From: an uncultured Lachnospiraceae bacterium
GTDB lineage: Bacteria > Bacillota > Clostridia > Lachnospirales > Lachnospiraceae
Reading direction: 5' to 3'
DNA length: 25,428 nucleotides
Assembly (NCBI GenBank): GCA_900546495.1
Contig: URDN01000037.1
Coordinates: forward strand, 1 to 25,428
The position numbers and the translations under genes are program-made. Positions 1 to 7,300 of this stretch are shown here, piece after piece. Each line of letters opens with the position of its first letter. Positions within the stretch are counted from its first letter, which is position 1. The notes beneath the pieces were generated by a model. The model was not told the DNA's origin. It was given only the letters and a program-made list of their open reading frames with translations, and searched no databases.

Positions 1-103
1 CTGCTGCTCTCGGAGCCGGTGCTGCTGCCGGAGCGCCATTTGTATTTTCTTCTACGGTTACATCATATACGTTTCCGTTTACGGTAATTGTATAACTTTT
101 CAT
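1..103 (-). CDS. Biotin/lipoyl carrier protein, N-terminal part (cut by window edge)
   Basis: Only the first 34 codons are present. The ATG is at 103-101 and is preceded by AAGGAGAA at 111-118. The product starts MKSYTITVNGNVYDVTVEE and then runs into an Ala/Pro-rich linker. This is the usual start of the biotin carrier (gamma/C) subunit of Na+-translocating decarboxylases such as MmdC: a short beta-rich N-terminus, a flexible Ala-Pro linker, then a biotinyl domain. The biotinylated lysine lies outside the window, so that part is inference. It sits 31 bp downstream of the OadG-like gene in the same operon. In this operon type the membrane carboxybiotin decarboxylase (OadB/MmdB) commonly follows, but that is not visible here. 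Confidence 0.8.
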   Translation of the reverse strand, partial: MKSYTITVNGNVYDVTVEENTNGAPAAAPAPRAA

Positions 104-134
104 TTTTCTATTCTCCTTAAACAAAATGGTGTGA

Positions 135-527
135 TTAGCGTCTCTTGATCGTACGGACTCTGAAACTGTCTACCGGTACATTCTCACTTGCTGCGATCGC
201 GGCTGCGATAACAGCAACCAGCTCCAGATCGTCTGTTTCCTGTACCGGAGCTGCTGCAACAGGTGCTGCCTTTGGTGTCTCTGCTTCCGGTTCTGCTTTT
301 TTTGCAAATTTTTTCTGAATCACAGGAATGATCTTGAAACAGTAAATGATCAGCGCAATTGCGATCAGCATAACGAATACCGTTCCCATACCAAGGACTG
401 TATTCTGTAATGCATTTACCAGTCGGGCTTTTCTGTCTGCTGCCTGCGCAAATACGGTCATCCCCGGAAGCTGTAAAGCCAGAAGTCCGAGACTGCCTGC
501 CGCAATCCCTTTGATATTCTTTCTCAT
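135..527 (-). CDS. OadG-like gamma (membrane) subunit of Na+-pumping decarboxylase
   Basis: A 130-residue protein. Residues about 1-28 look like a signal or anchor segment (Lys/Arg, hydrophobic core, then VFAQA). A strong transmembrane helix follows at about 43-66, then an Ala/Pro/Glu linker, and a C-terminal amphipathic stretch ending DSFRVRTIKRR. That layout, including the basic C-terminus, is typical of the OadG/MmdD family (small subunit of oxaloacetate or methylmalonyl-CoA decarboxylase), which holds the soluble carboxyltransferase to the membrane decarboxylase subunit. The ATG at 527-525 is chosen over an in-frame GTG at 533 because the GGAAG ribosome site lies about 9 nt from the ATG but only 3 nt from the GTG. 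It lies between the carboxyltransferase and the biotin carrier genes, all on the minus strand with short gaps. Confidence 0.82.
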   Translation of the reverse strand: MRKNIKGIAAGSLGLLALQLPGMTVFAQAADRKARLVNALQNTVLGMGTVFVMLIAIALIIYCFKIIPVIQKKFAKKAEPEAETPKAAPVAAAPVQETDDLELVAVIAAAIAASENVPVDSFRVRTIKRR

Positions 528-547
528 CTTCACTATCTTCCTTTCTT

Positions 548-1918
548 TTACAACATGGAAAATGCCATGATCAGATGTTTTCTTGTCTGTGCCGGAGCGA
601 TGACTGCATCCACACTGCCTCTTGCTGCTGCGGAAGTTACGGCATTCTGTTTTCCTTCATAAGCAGCTGCCTGTTTTTCAGTTGCTTTCTCTCCTTCAGC
701 TGCAAATAAGATATTTGCTGCTTTTTCAGCTTCCATCATACCTACTTTAGCGTCATCCCATGCAAATACCATATCAGCATCGCTGATGCTTCTTGCGCCC
801 ATAGCCACATAAGCACTGCCGTAAGTATCGCCCATGATCAGGTTTACTTTACTGTTGAAACCACCATCATGATAAGCCTTTACCAGTTTTGCGATAGCCT
901 GTGGAAGACCTTTTTCTGTCTGCTCTACTGCTGCAAATCCATCTGCTGCTGTCACAGTCAGAAGCGGAATCTCGCAATCGTTACAGAATGCGACGAAAGC
1001 TGCTGCTTTCTCACATCCGTCTACGGTAAGTCCGTCAGCCAGGTCTGCTGTCTTCTCACCTTTTTCATCATAAAGTGCATCGGCATTTGCCACTGCACCA
1101 ACTAAAATTCCATTTAATGTAAGGAATCCTGTCACCATCTCCGGTGCATAATCCGGACGGATCTCCAGGAATTTATCGTCTGCACACTCGCCTAACAGTG
1201 CCCGTGCATCTTTCATTGCACATGTCTTATCGGAAATGTAACGGTTCAGATCATCCTCTCCGCAGCGTCCGTACTCCTCATCAATGAGCATGACTACCAG
1301 CTCACGGATTTTTGCCAGAACAGCATCTTCACTCTCCAGTACTTCTGCCTGTCCGGAAACTGCTGCCTGATATTTTGCAGAATCAAACTCGCGGGAAAGC
1401 TTTTTATTATCCTGAATTGTATGCGGTGCATTCACATACATCTGTGCTTCTTTTGTCATAAATGCAAAATCACTCATGGCCGGGATCAGTGTCATGCCAC
1501 CTGCACAGTTACCCATTACCGCGCTGATCTGAAGTACACTGTCCGCATACTCAGCCTGCTTTGCAAGGACACATCCAAAGCTGTCCAGTGCATCTACAGA
1601 CTCCTGCAGACGGAAACCGCCACAGTCTAACAGTCCGATCACCGGAGCAGCTGCCTTATCAGCCATATCATATAATTTTGCAATTTTCTTTGCGTGCATC
1701 TCGCCCATCGTTCCGTTCAGCACATCACGATTCTGACTGTATACATACACCGGATTGCCCTCAATCTGTCCGTATCCTGTGATAACACCATCGGATGGTG
1801 CAGACTGGTCATTTACGGTAAAATCTGTCATGCGAGCGGAAACTAATGCGCCAACCTCTACGAAACTACCCTCATCCAACAGACGGTTGATTCGCTCCAA
1901 CGCTAAACATTCTGCCAT
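548..1918 (-). CDS. Biotin-dependent carboxyltransferase subunit (MmdA/PccB-type)
   Basis: A 456-residue protein with the two crotonase-like carboxyltransferase halves of the AccD/PccB/MmdA family. The N-terminus (RINRLLDEGSFVEVGALV) matches the family entry helix and strand. Glycine-rich acyl-CoA/biotin loops are seen at GNCAGGMTLIPAMSDF and at MGDTYGSAYVAMGARS. The C-terminus (DAVIAPAQTRKHLI) is the usual family ending. In this gene context it should move the carboxyl group of an acyl-CoA (methylmalonyl-CoA is a good guess; glutaconyl-CoA is possible) onto biotin, before membrane-coupled decarboxylation that exports Na+. It is first in the operon, with a strong AAGGAGG site at about 1930-1936 and a promoter at 1968-1996. 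It is shorter than classical MmdA (roughly 510 residues), but both halves look intact. The substrate cannot be settled from the sequence. Confidence 0.85.
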   Translation of the reverse strand: MAECLALERINRLLDEGSFVEVGALVSARMTDFTVNDQSAPSDGVITGYGQIEGNPVYVYSQNRDVLNGTMGEMHAKKIAKLYDMADKAAAPVIGLLDCGGFRLQESVDALDSFGCVLAKQAEYADSVLQISAVMGNCAGGMTLIPAMSDFAFMTKEAQMYVNAPHTIQDNKKLSREFDSAKYQAAVSGQAEVLESEDAVLAKIRELVVMLIDEEYGRCGEDDLNRYISDKTCAMKDARALLGECADDKFLEIRPDYAPEMVTGFLTLNGILVGAVANADALYDEKGEKTADLADGLTVDGCEKAAAFVAFCNDCEIPLLTVTAADGFAAVEQTEKGLPQAIAKLVKAYHDGGFNSKVNLIMGDTYGSAYVAMGARSISDADMVFAWDDAKVGMMEAEKAANILFAAEGEKATEKQAAAYEGKQNAVTSAAARGSVDAVIAPAQTRKHLIMAFSML

Positions 1919-1967
1919 ATTGCCTCATACCTCCTTGAGATTGTTATTTTATTAACATACCAAATTC

Positions 1968-1996
1968 ATTTTACTTCATTTTTAACAAAATTTCAA
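1968..1996 (-). promoter_or_regulatory. Sigma-A promoter of the decarboxylase operon
   Basis: On the minus strand the -35 is TTGAAA (1996-1991) and the -10 is TAAAAT (1973-1968), with an exact 17-bp spacer. It lies about 50 bp upstream of the carboxyltransferase start. I see no clear operator or leader hairpin between it and the ribosome site. Confidence 0.7.
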
Positions 1997-2099
1997 GAAA
2001 AATGTTCCTGTTTGCCTATACATTTTTGCGCTTTTCCTTGGCATATTCACTTGTATTCTATGCAAAGTATACAAAATACTAAATATTATCTTTTACTGT

Positions 2100-2124
2100 A
2101 AAGCGGACATTCGCAATCCGCTTT
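2100..2124. repeat. Short dispersed hairpin repeat, copy 1
   Basis: AAAGCGGA and TCCGCTTT form a perfect 8-bp stem around the 9-nt loop CATTCGCAA. A near-copy lies at 20035-20060, with the same GGACATT-G-CAATCCGC core. Here it sits between the decarboxylase promoter and the terminator of the NifX-like gene. It lacks a good T-tract on either strand, so it is listed as a repeat and not as a terminator. Confidence 0.5.
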
Positions 2125-2134
2125 CTAAATCTGT

Positions 2135-2177
2135 AAAAAACAAGGCGTTGTTCCTTCCTGTCGGAAGAAACAACGCC
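2135..2177 (-). terminator. Intrinsic terminator after the NifX-like gene
   Basis: Read on the minus strand, a 15-bp stem (2177-2163 pairing with 2158-2144, one wobble) closes a 4-nt loop and is followed by TTGTTTTTT (complement of 2143-2135). It lies 54 bp past the stop of the small NifX-like gene and ends the lysin-apt-NifX-like group. Confidence 0.85.
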
Positions 2178-2230
2178 CCATTATTGTGAATTAAATGAAT
2201 ATTTGCAGAAATAATGTTTTCCGGGAATCT

Positions 2231-2629
2231 CTAATGACAGCTATGATTTTCACAGCCATGTTCGCCGCATGTATGACCATCTTCCTGCTCGTGATCATGA
2301 TGACTGCATTTCACATCCGGATTATACTCTAACGCTTCACTTAAAAATGCTTCCACAGTTGCATCGGCATCACCGGAAACACCGCCATAAAATTTTACAC
2401 CTGCTGCTGCCAGAGCATTCTGTGCGCCGCCTCCGATTCCGCCACAGATCAGAACATCTGCATTCAATGCATGAAGAACACCTGCCAATGCTCCATGTCC
2501 GTTTCCATTTGTGCTTACCACTTCTGAATGGGTAACTTTACCATCCTCTACATCATAGATTTTGAACGCTTCTGTGTGTCCAAAATGCTGAAAAATTTGT
2601 CCATTTTCATAGGTTACTGCAATTCTCAT
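2231..2629 (-). CDS. NifX/NifB-type (dinitrogenase Fe-Mo cofactor domain) protein with His/Cys tail
   Basis: A 132-residue protein. Residues 1-100 match the small RNase-H-like fold of the dinitrogenase iron-molybdenum cofactor family (PF02579): MRIAVTYENGQIFQHFGHTE at the start, then ICGGIGGGAQNALAAAGVKF at about 61-80. Stand-alone members occur widely in anaerobes that do not fix nitrogen; their job is mostly unknown, with metal-cluster handling proposed. The last 25 residues hold four Cys and seven His (CSHHDH, HTCGEHGC, NHSCH), a likely metal-binding tail. The ATG at 2629 is chosen because AAGGAG lies about 8-10 nt upstream; a longer in-frame extension to 2656 would put the ribosome site inside the gene. 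It follows apt by 94 bp on the same strand and may be read through from it; no convincing own promoter was found. Confidence 0.85.
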   Translation of the reverse strand: MRIAVTYENGQIFQHFGHTEAFKIYDVEDGKVTHSEVVSTNGNGHGALAGVLHALNADVLICGGIGGGAQNALAAAGVKFYGGVSGDADATVEAFLSEALEYNPDVKCSHHDHEQEDGHTCGEHGCENHSCH

Positions 2630-2723
2630 GATACCTTCTCCTTTTTCGGTCTGCAATCTGCTTTTATAAAATCAGAATAAAATCAACATTTCCTCAATCT
2701 TTATTTTCAATCAGCCTCAAGAC

Positions 2724-3248
2724 TTAATTTCCCGGATAAGTGATCACTGACTCCACGTCATAACCTTTCAGTTTCTCACGACCGTTTAATCCAGCCAGCT
2801 CCATCAGGAATAATACTTTGACAACTTCTCCGCCAAGGCTCTCGATCAGTTTGATGGCAGCCTCAATTGTTCCGCCTGTTGCGATCAGATCGTCTACTAC
2901 GACCACTTTCTGCCCCGGTTTGATGGAATCTTTGTGCATCTCAATCTCTGCTGAACCGTACTCAAGGTCATATTTTGCAGAAACGGTCTCGCACGGCAGT
3001 TTTCCTTTTTTACGAACCGGTACAAAACCTTTTCCAAATTCATAAGCCAACGGTGCACCAAAGATAAATCCTCTGGATTCTGCTCCAACTACCACATCAA
3101 AATCAACGCCATCCAGACGCTCTTTTAATCCGTCAATGGCAAGTTTCAGTCCCTCCGGATCCTGTAAAACGGTTGTTATATCTCTAAAAATAATACCCGG
3201 TTCCGGAAAATCAGGGATACTTCTAACGTAATCTTCTACTTTTTTCAT
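2724..3248 (-). CDS. apt: Adenine phosphoribosyltransferase
   Basis: A 174-residue cytoplasmic purine-salvage enzyme that makes AMP and pyrophosphate from adenine and PRPP. The type I PRTase PRPP-binding loop is clear at about 115-128 (VVVVDDLIATGGT). The FPEPGIIFRDITTVLQD segment near residue 14 and GAESRGFIFGAPLA near 55-67 are characteristic of APT. Length fits the family (about 170-175). The ATG at 3248 is chosen because an upstream in-frame ATG (3284) overlaps the AGGAGG ribosome site and would add 12 non-conserved residues. The spacing from AGGAGG to the chosen ATG is long, about 13 nt. The upstream lysin-like gene ends 48 bp before this start, so the two may be cotranscribed. Confidence 0.96.
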   Translation of the reverse strand: MKKVEDYVRSIPDFPEPGIIFRDITTVLQDPEGLKLAIDGLKERLDGVDFDVVVGAESRGFIFGAPLAYEFGKGFVPVRKKGKLPCETVSAKYDLEYGSAEIEMHKDSIKPGQKVVVVDDLIATGGTIEAAIKLIESLGGEVVKVLFLMELAGLNGREKLKGYDVESVITYPGN

Positions 3249-3296
3249 AATATGTATAGTTCCTCCTGTATTTTGGATCATCACTCAATTTTATTA

Positions 3297-4127
3297 TTAT
3301 ACATGAAAACTTCCTGGAGATAAAGAGATTTTTTCCAGTTCTTCAAATTTTGCGATTCCATCCGGACACAGTTCGCAGGAAATCTGAAATTTTTGCAGGG
3401 CAGTTTTGGTTTCTGAACCAAACACTCCATCTACAGAAATGGGATATCCAGCCTCACAAAGTTCCCATTGTAACCAGCGCACTCCTTCTCCGTGAGTGAT
3501 TTTTTTTGTTTCCGGATGTTTTGCTGCTTCTTCTGGTTGCATAATCCATGCACAGGGACGTAAATATGGATTTTCACCTTTCCGTGTAATGCTGAATTTT
3601 TCTGCCGTATTATCTATTATATGACTCTCCACATCGTAATTTACCCACGGAAAAAGCAGACCGCATTTCCAGTCATTATCGCTCACATCTGAGCAGATGG
3701 TTCCATAGTTGATTCCTTTTGCTTCCACGCAACGATACGCGCCATCACGTTTACCAAGATAAACGCCTACATGACCCGGTTTCCAGAGTACAGTTCCTAC
3801 AGGGAACCATGCATACGATTCATACATAATTCGTTGATCTGCCACCGCATACATTTGCGCTGAGCTCAACTCCACGCCCAGATAAGCCCCGATCAGTCCG
3901 GAACAATCGGTATTCACTTTTCCAACCTGTCCCTGCTGTCTTGCCCGTTCCACATAATCATCCGTTACCAGATCCGGGAGTTTTTCGTGTAGTTCCTGCA
4001 CAAATTCTTCTGTCAAAATTCCATGAGAGATTTTCGCTCCGTAAAAATATGGCGTTCCGATTCTGCCTTCTGCGAAATCTGCTAATCCCTGTCCCGTCAG
4101 ATTACTTTGCAGGTTCATCATGGTCAT
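3297..4127 (-). CDS. NlpC/P60-like peptidoglycan hydrolase with C-terminal PG-binding domain, no signal peptide
   Basis: A 276-residue protein. The NlpC/P60-type core has the catalytic Cys in DCSGLIG (C75), the His in PGHVGVYLG (H119) and a third polar position near E135 (CVEAKG). A C-terminal PG_binding_1-like domain covers about 215-265 (GVRWLQWELCEAGY, then VDGVFGSETKTALQKFQ). Such enzymes cut peptide bonds in peptidoglycan. There is no signal peptide or transmembrane segment: the N-terminus is MTMMNLQSNLTGQGLADFAE. That is more like a phage endolysin or a protein released by lysis than a standard secreted autolysin. AAGGGATGG lies just upstream of the ATG. No phage genes are nearby. I found no convincing promoter in the 160 bp upstream. 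Confidence 0.78.
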   Translation of the reverse strand: MTMMNLQSNLTGQGLADFAEGRIGTPYFYGAKISHGILTEEFVQELHEKLPDLVTDDYVERARQQGQVGKVNTDCSGLIGAYLGVELSSAQMYAVADQRIMYESYAWFPVGTVLWKPGHVGVYLGKRDGAYRCVEAKGINYGTICSDVSDNDWKCGLLFPWVNYDVESHIIDNTAEKFSITRKGENPYLRPCAWIMQPEEAAKHPETKKITHGEGVRWLQWELCEAGYPISVDGVFGSETKTALQKFQISCELCPDGIAKFEELEKISLSPGSFHV

Positions 4128-4287
4128 TTTCCATCCCTTTTCATTCTCTATCTATTAATTAGTATGAAACTATCTGTAAAAGTTGATCATATAACACACA
4201 ACCTGCTATTTCTTAGGCAAAAACATTCACACATATACGGACTTGTTATTACTCCCCACTTATAGAGCGGAAGTCTTCTCGACCATG

Positions 4288-4332
4288 AAAAAAATATGGT
4301 TGATCCAGCTTTCACTAAATCAACCATATTTT
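4288..4332 (-). terminator. Intrinsic terminator after the GH43 gene
   Basis: A 14-bp perfect stem (4291-4304 with 4319-4332; AAAATATGGTTGAT and its complement) with a 14-nt loop. On the minus strand it runs into TTTTTTT (complement of 4294-4288). It starts 18 bp past the stop codon of the large secreted protein. The rest of the 4128-4287 interval shows no gene or other structure. Confidence 0.88.
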
Positions 4333-4349
4333 CGTTTCATAAGTTTTTG

Positions 4350-7300
4350 TTATTTGACTTTTCCGTTAACAACGTGATACCGCACACCATTCTGTGTTAC
4401 ATATCCATTATAGGAAAAATCAACTTTTCCGTTTCTGATGTACCAGCGACCATTTTCGTTGCTTGCAATTCCATTAAAATTGAAATTAACTTTTCCACCT
4501 TCAATACGCCACCAGCCATTTTCATTCTTTGCTACTGTGTTGGCGCTAAAGTCTACTTTTCCATTGCGGATCAACCACCAGCCGTTTTCGTTCTTTGCTA
4601 CTGTGTTGGCACTAAAATCTACCTTTCCGTTGCGGATCAACCACCAGCCGCTTTCATTCTTTGCTACTGTGTTGGCAGTAAAATCTACTTTTCCGTTACG
4701 GATCAGCCACCAGCCGTTTTCGTTCTTTGCTACGGTATTAGCATTAAAGTCTACTTTTCCGTTGCGGATCAGCCACCAGCCGTTTTCATTCTTTGCTACG
4801 GTATTAGCATTAAAGTCTACTTTTCCGTTGCGGATCAGCCACCAGCCGTTTTCATTCTTTGCTACGGTATTAGCATTAAAGTCTACTTTTCCGTCTTTGT
4901 TGATGTACCACCAGCCATTGTGGTTTTTAGCAACAGTCACTTTCTTCTGTACCACACCATTTACCAGATTGTACCAGGTTCCATTTACTTTAGCCACATC
5001 TGTAACGTACTGACGTGTTCCATTCAGATAATATACATCTTCTCCATCAACCGTATAAATGCCTGTTCCATACGCCGTCAATGACGCAAATTCTTCTTCG
5101 GCCTTCTGAAGTGCCTCGTAATTGCTTACCTGTGCTTTCTGCGCATCTGTCAATGCATCATATGCTGCTCGTGCTTCTGCAATCGCACCTTTGCTCTCTA
5201 AAGTAATGTCCGTTCCGATTGCATCAATCTTGCTCTCGACGTCTTTTACTTTTGCTACATCTTCTTTCAGTTCTGCAAGTTTTTCTTCGGCTTTCTGAAG
5301 TGCTTCGTAATTACTTACCTGTGCTTTCTGCGCATCTGTCAATGCATCATATGCTGCTCGTGCTTCTGTAATTGCGTCTTCGTTATCTAAGGTAATATCT
5401 CCAAGTGCATCAATCTGGCTCTCTACAGCTTTTACCTTTGCTGCATCTTCCTTCAGTTCCGCAAGTTTTTCTTCGGCTTTCTGAAGTGTCTCGTAATTGT
5501 TTACCTGCATCTTCTGTAAATCAGTCAACGCATTATACGCTGCTCGTGCTTCTGCAATCGCCTCTTCGCTGGCTAAGGTAATATCTCCAAGTGCATCAAT
5601 CTGTTTTTCGGTTGCGTCAACGTCAGTGTCTGTCGGACCTGCATAATATGCTTCCACATTGTCCAGATTCATCCACATGCTTCCGCTCATCTTTCCATAT
5701 ACACCAATGGTCATGGTTCCATCTGTTACTTTTACCGGAATACCAACTTTGACCCAGTCGTTTTCGGAAATCGGCATATCCTGTTTTGCGATAACATTAC
5801 CCGCGCTGTCCTTGGCATAGAGATAGCTCTCATCTCCGTCAGCGTAATCACCTTTTATCATGGCAGTCACATAATAGGCTCCATTCTCCAATCCTGTTAA
5901 AGTCTGGTAAATATGTCCAAGGAATGCACTGCTGCTCCAGAAGCTGATACGTGTTTTTCCCGCATAAGGTGTTTTATTTTCCAGAAAAGCTCCTGTACCT
6001 TCAAGAGACCAGTTTGGAATTGATCTTTTATTTGACCATGCTGTTTCAAAATCTCCATTTGGAACCGTAATCTTCTCTTTTGACATCAGTACCGGCATGG
6101 TTGTCTCTTTATTCTCAGTAATTACAATATTCGATTTAACAGCGGTCAGACTACCGGAAGTAACAATTGCCTGATAAGTTCCCGGAACTACTACGCTTAA
6201 CGCAAGTTTTCCATTTTCATCTGTCTGTGTTGTATAAGTCAAAGTATCTGCTCGGTTGTCTGTTTTTCTCAGTAATACAGATGCATTGCTTACCGGTGTT
6301 CCATCTGTCAGGAAAACAAAGCCGCTCAGGTCACCGGACATACTCTTCATTTCCTGATTGGAAACGGAAGTTTCCTCCCCTTTTGTCACCTGTATTTCAA
6401 CATCTGAAATTGTCTCATAAGTACCTTTTTCAAAACTCAGAGTATATGTACCCGCCGGAATCCTACGGAATTGATACTGTCCACTCGCATCGGTCTCAGT
6501 CTGTGCCACAACGGTATCGCCCTGTTTTAAGCTTACCGTTACACCTGCCAGTGCAGCATTACCGCTTGTAACGGTTCCTGCAATATTTCCGGACAGATTT
6601 TTTACGGAAAAATCAATGCCGCTGACACTTTGACCAGATACAACTTCCACGCTGCTGTTTGCTCCCTCAATCTCGGTTACATCTAATTCAGCACTGATGG
6701 TATACTTACCCGGTTTTAAGGAATCAAAGCTATAGTCTGTTTTTTCTCCATCCAGCAGAATTGTTTTTGTATAAACATCCCCTGTCTCACTCTGTGCACG
6801 TAAAATCAGATTTTCACCGGTCAGATCAGAAGAAATTGTTCCGGAAACTTTTCCCATTTCCACTGCATCGGTAGATTTCACAAAGGTGACATCATCAATA
6901 TTGCACCATGCATTTGCTTCTCCGTCTGCCTTGAAACCAACCGTTACTTTTCCGCCGGAAACAGTTACATTTTTCATTGTAACGTCTGTCCATTCTGACT
7001 GATTCTGTGGAATATCGATGCTCATGGATACATCACCGGATTCTGCATACATCTGCAGTTTCTGGAAGTTTCCACCATTTTTAATTTTGGCACTCATATC
7101 ATAAGTTCCATCCGGCAGGGCAACATACTGATTACTCTGGATCGTCTGTGATACGCCACAGGAGAAATCTGTGCTGTCGCCCAGGCGCAGTGCATATTTT
7201 CCGGTTGTTGTGGTTCCATTGTTATTAATCGGGCTTTTTCCTTTTGTCACCTGATTCGTCCAGCCTGCCAACGCTGTACTGCCCACACGATCTGCATCAA

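Noticed and set aside
4128..4290. Search for a promoter or RNA gene upstream of the lysin-like gene
   Set aside because: Several A/T-rich -10-like strings occur, but none has a -35 at proper spacing; no tRNA-like fold was found.
4353..4930. Regular repeats that might suggest a CRISPR array
   Set aside because: The repeats are contiguous 66-bp coding units without unique spacers and encode the GWW protein motif.
4296..5084. Long plus-strand open frame with repeated motifs opposite the GH43 C-terminus
   Set aside because: It is the antisense image of the tandem 66-bp repeats; no ribosome site, no family resemblance, and the minus-strand gene is clearly real.
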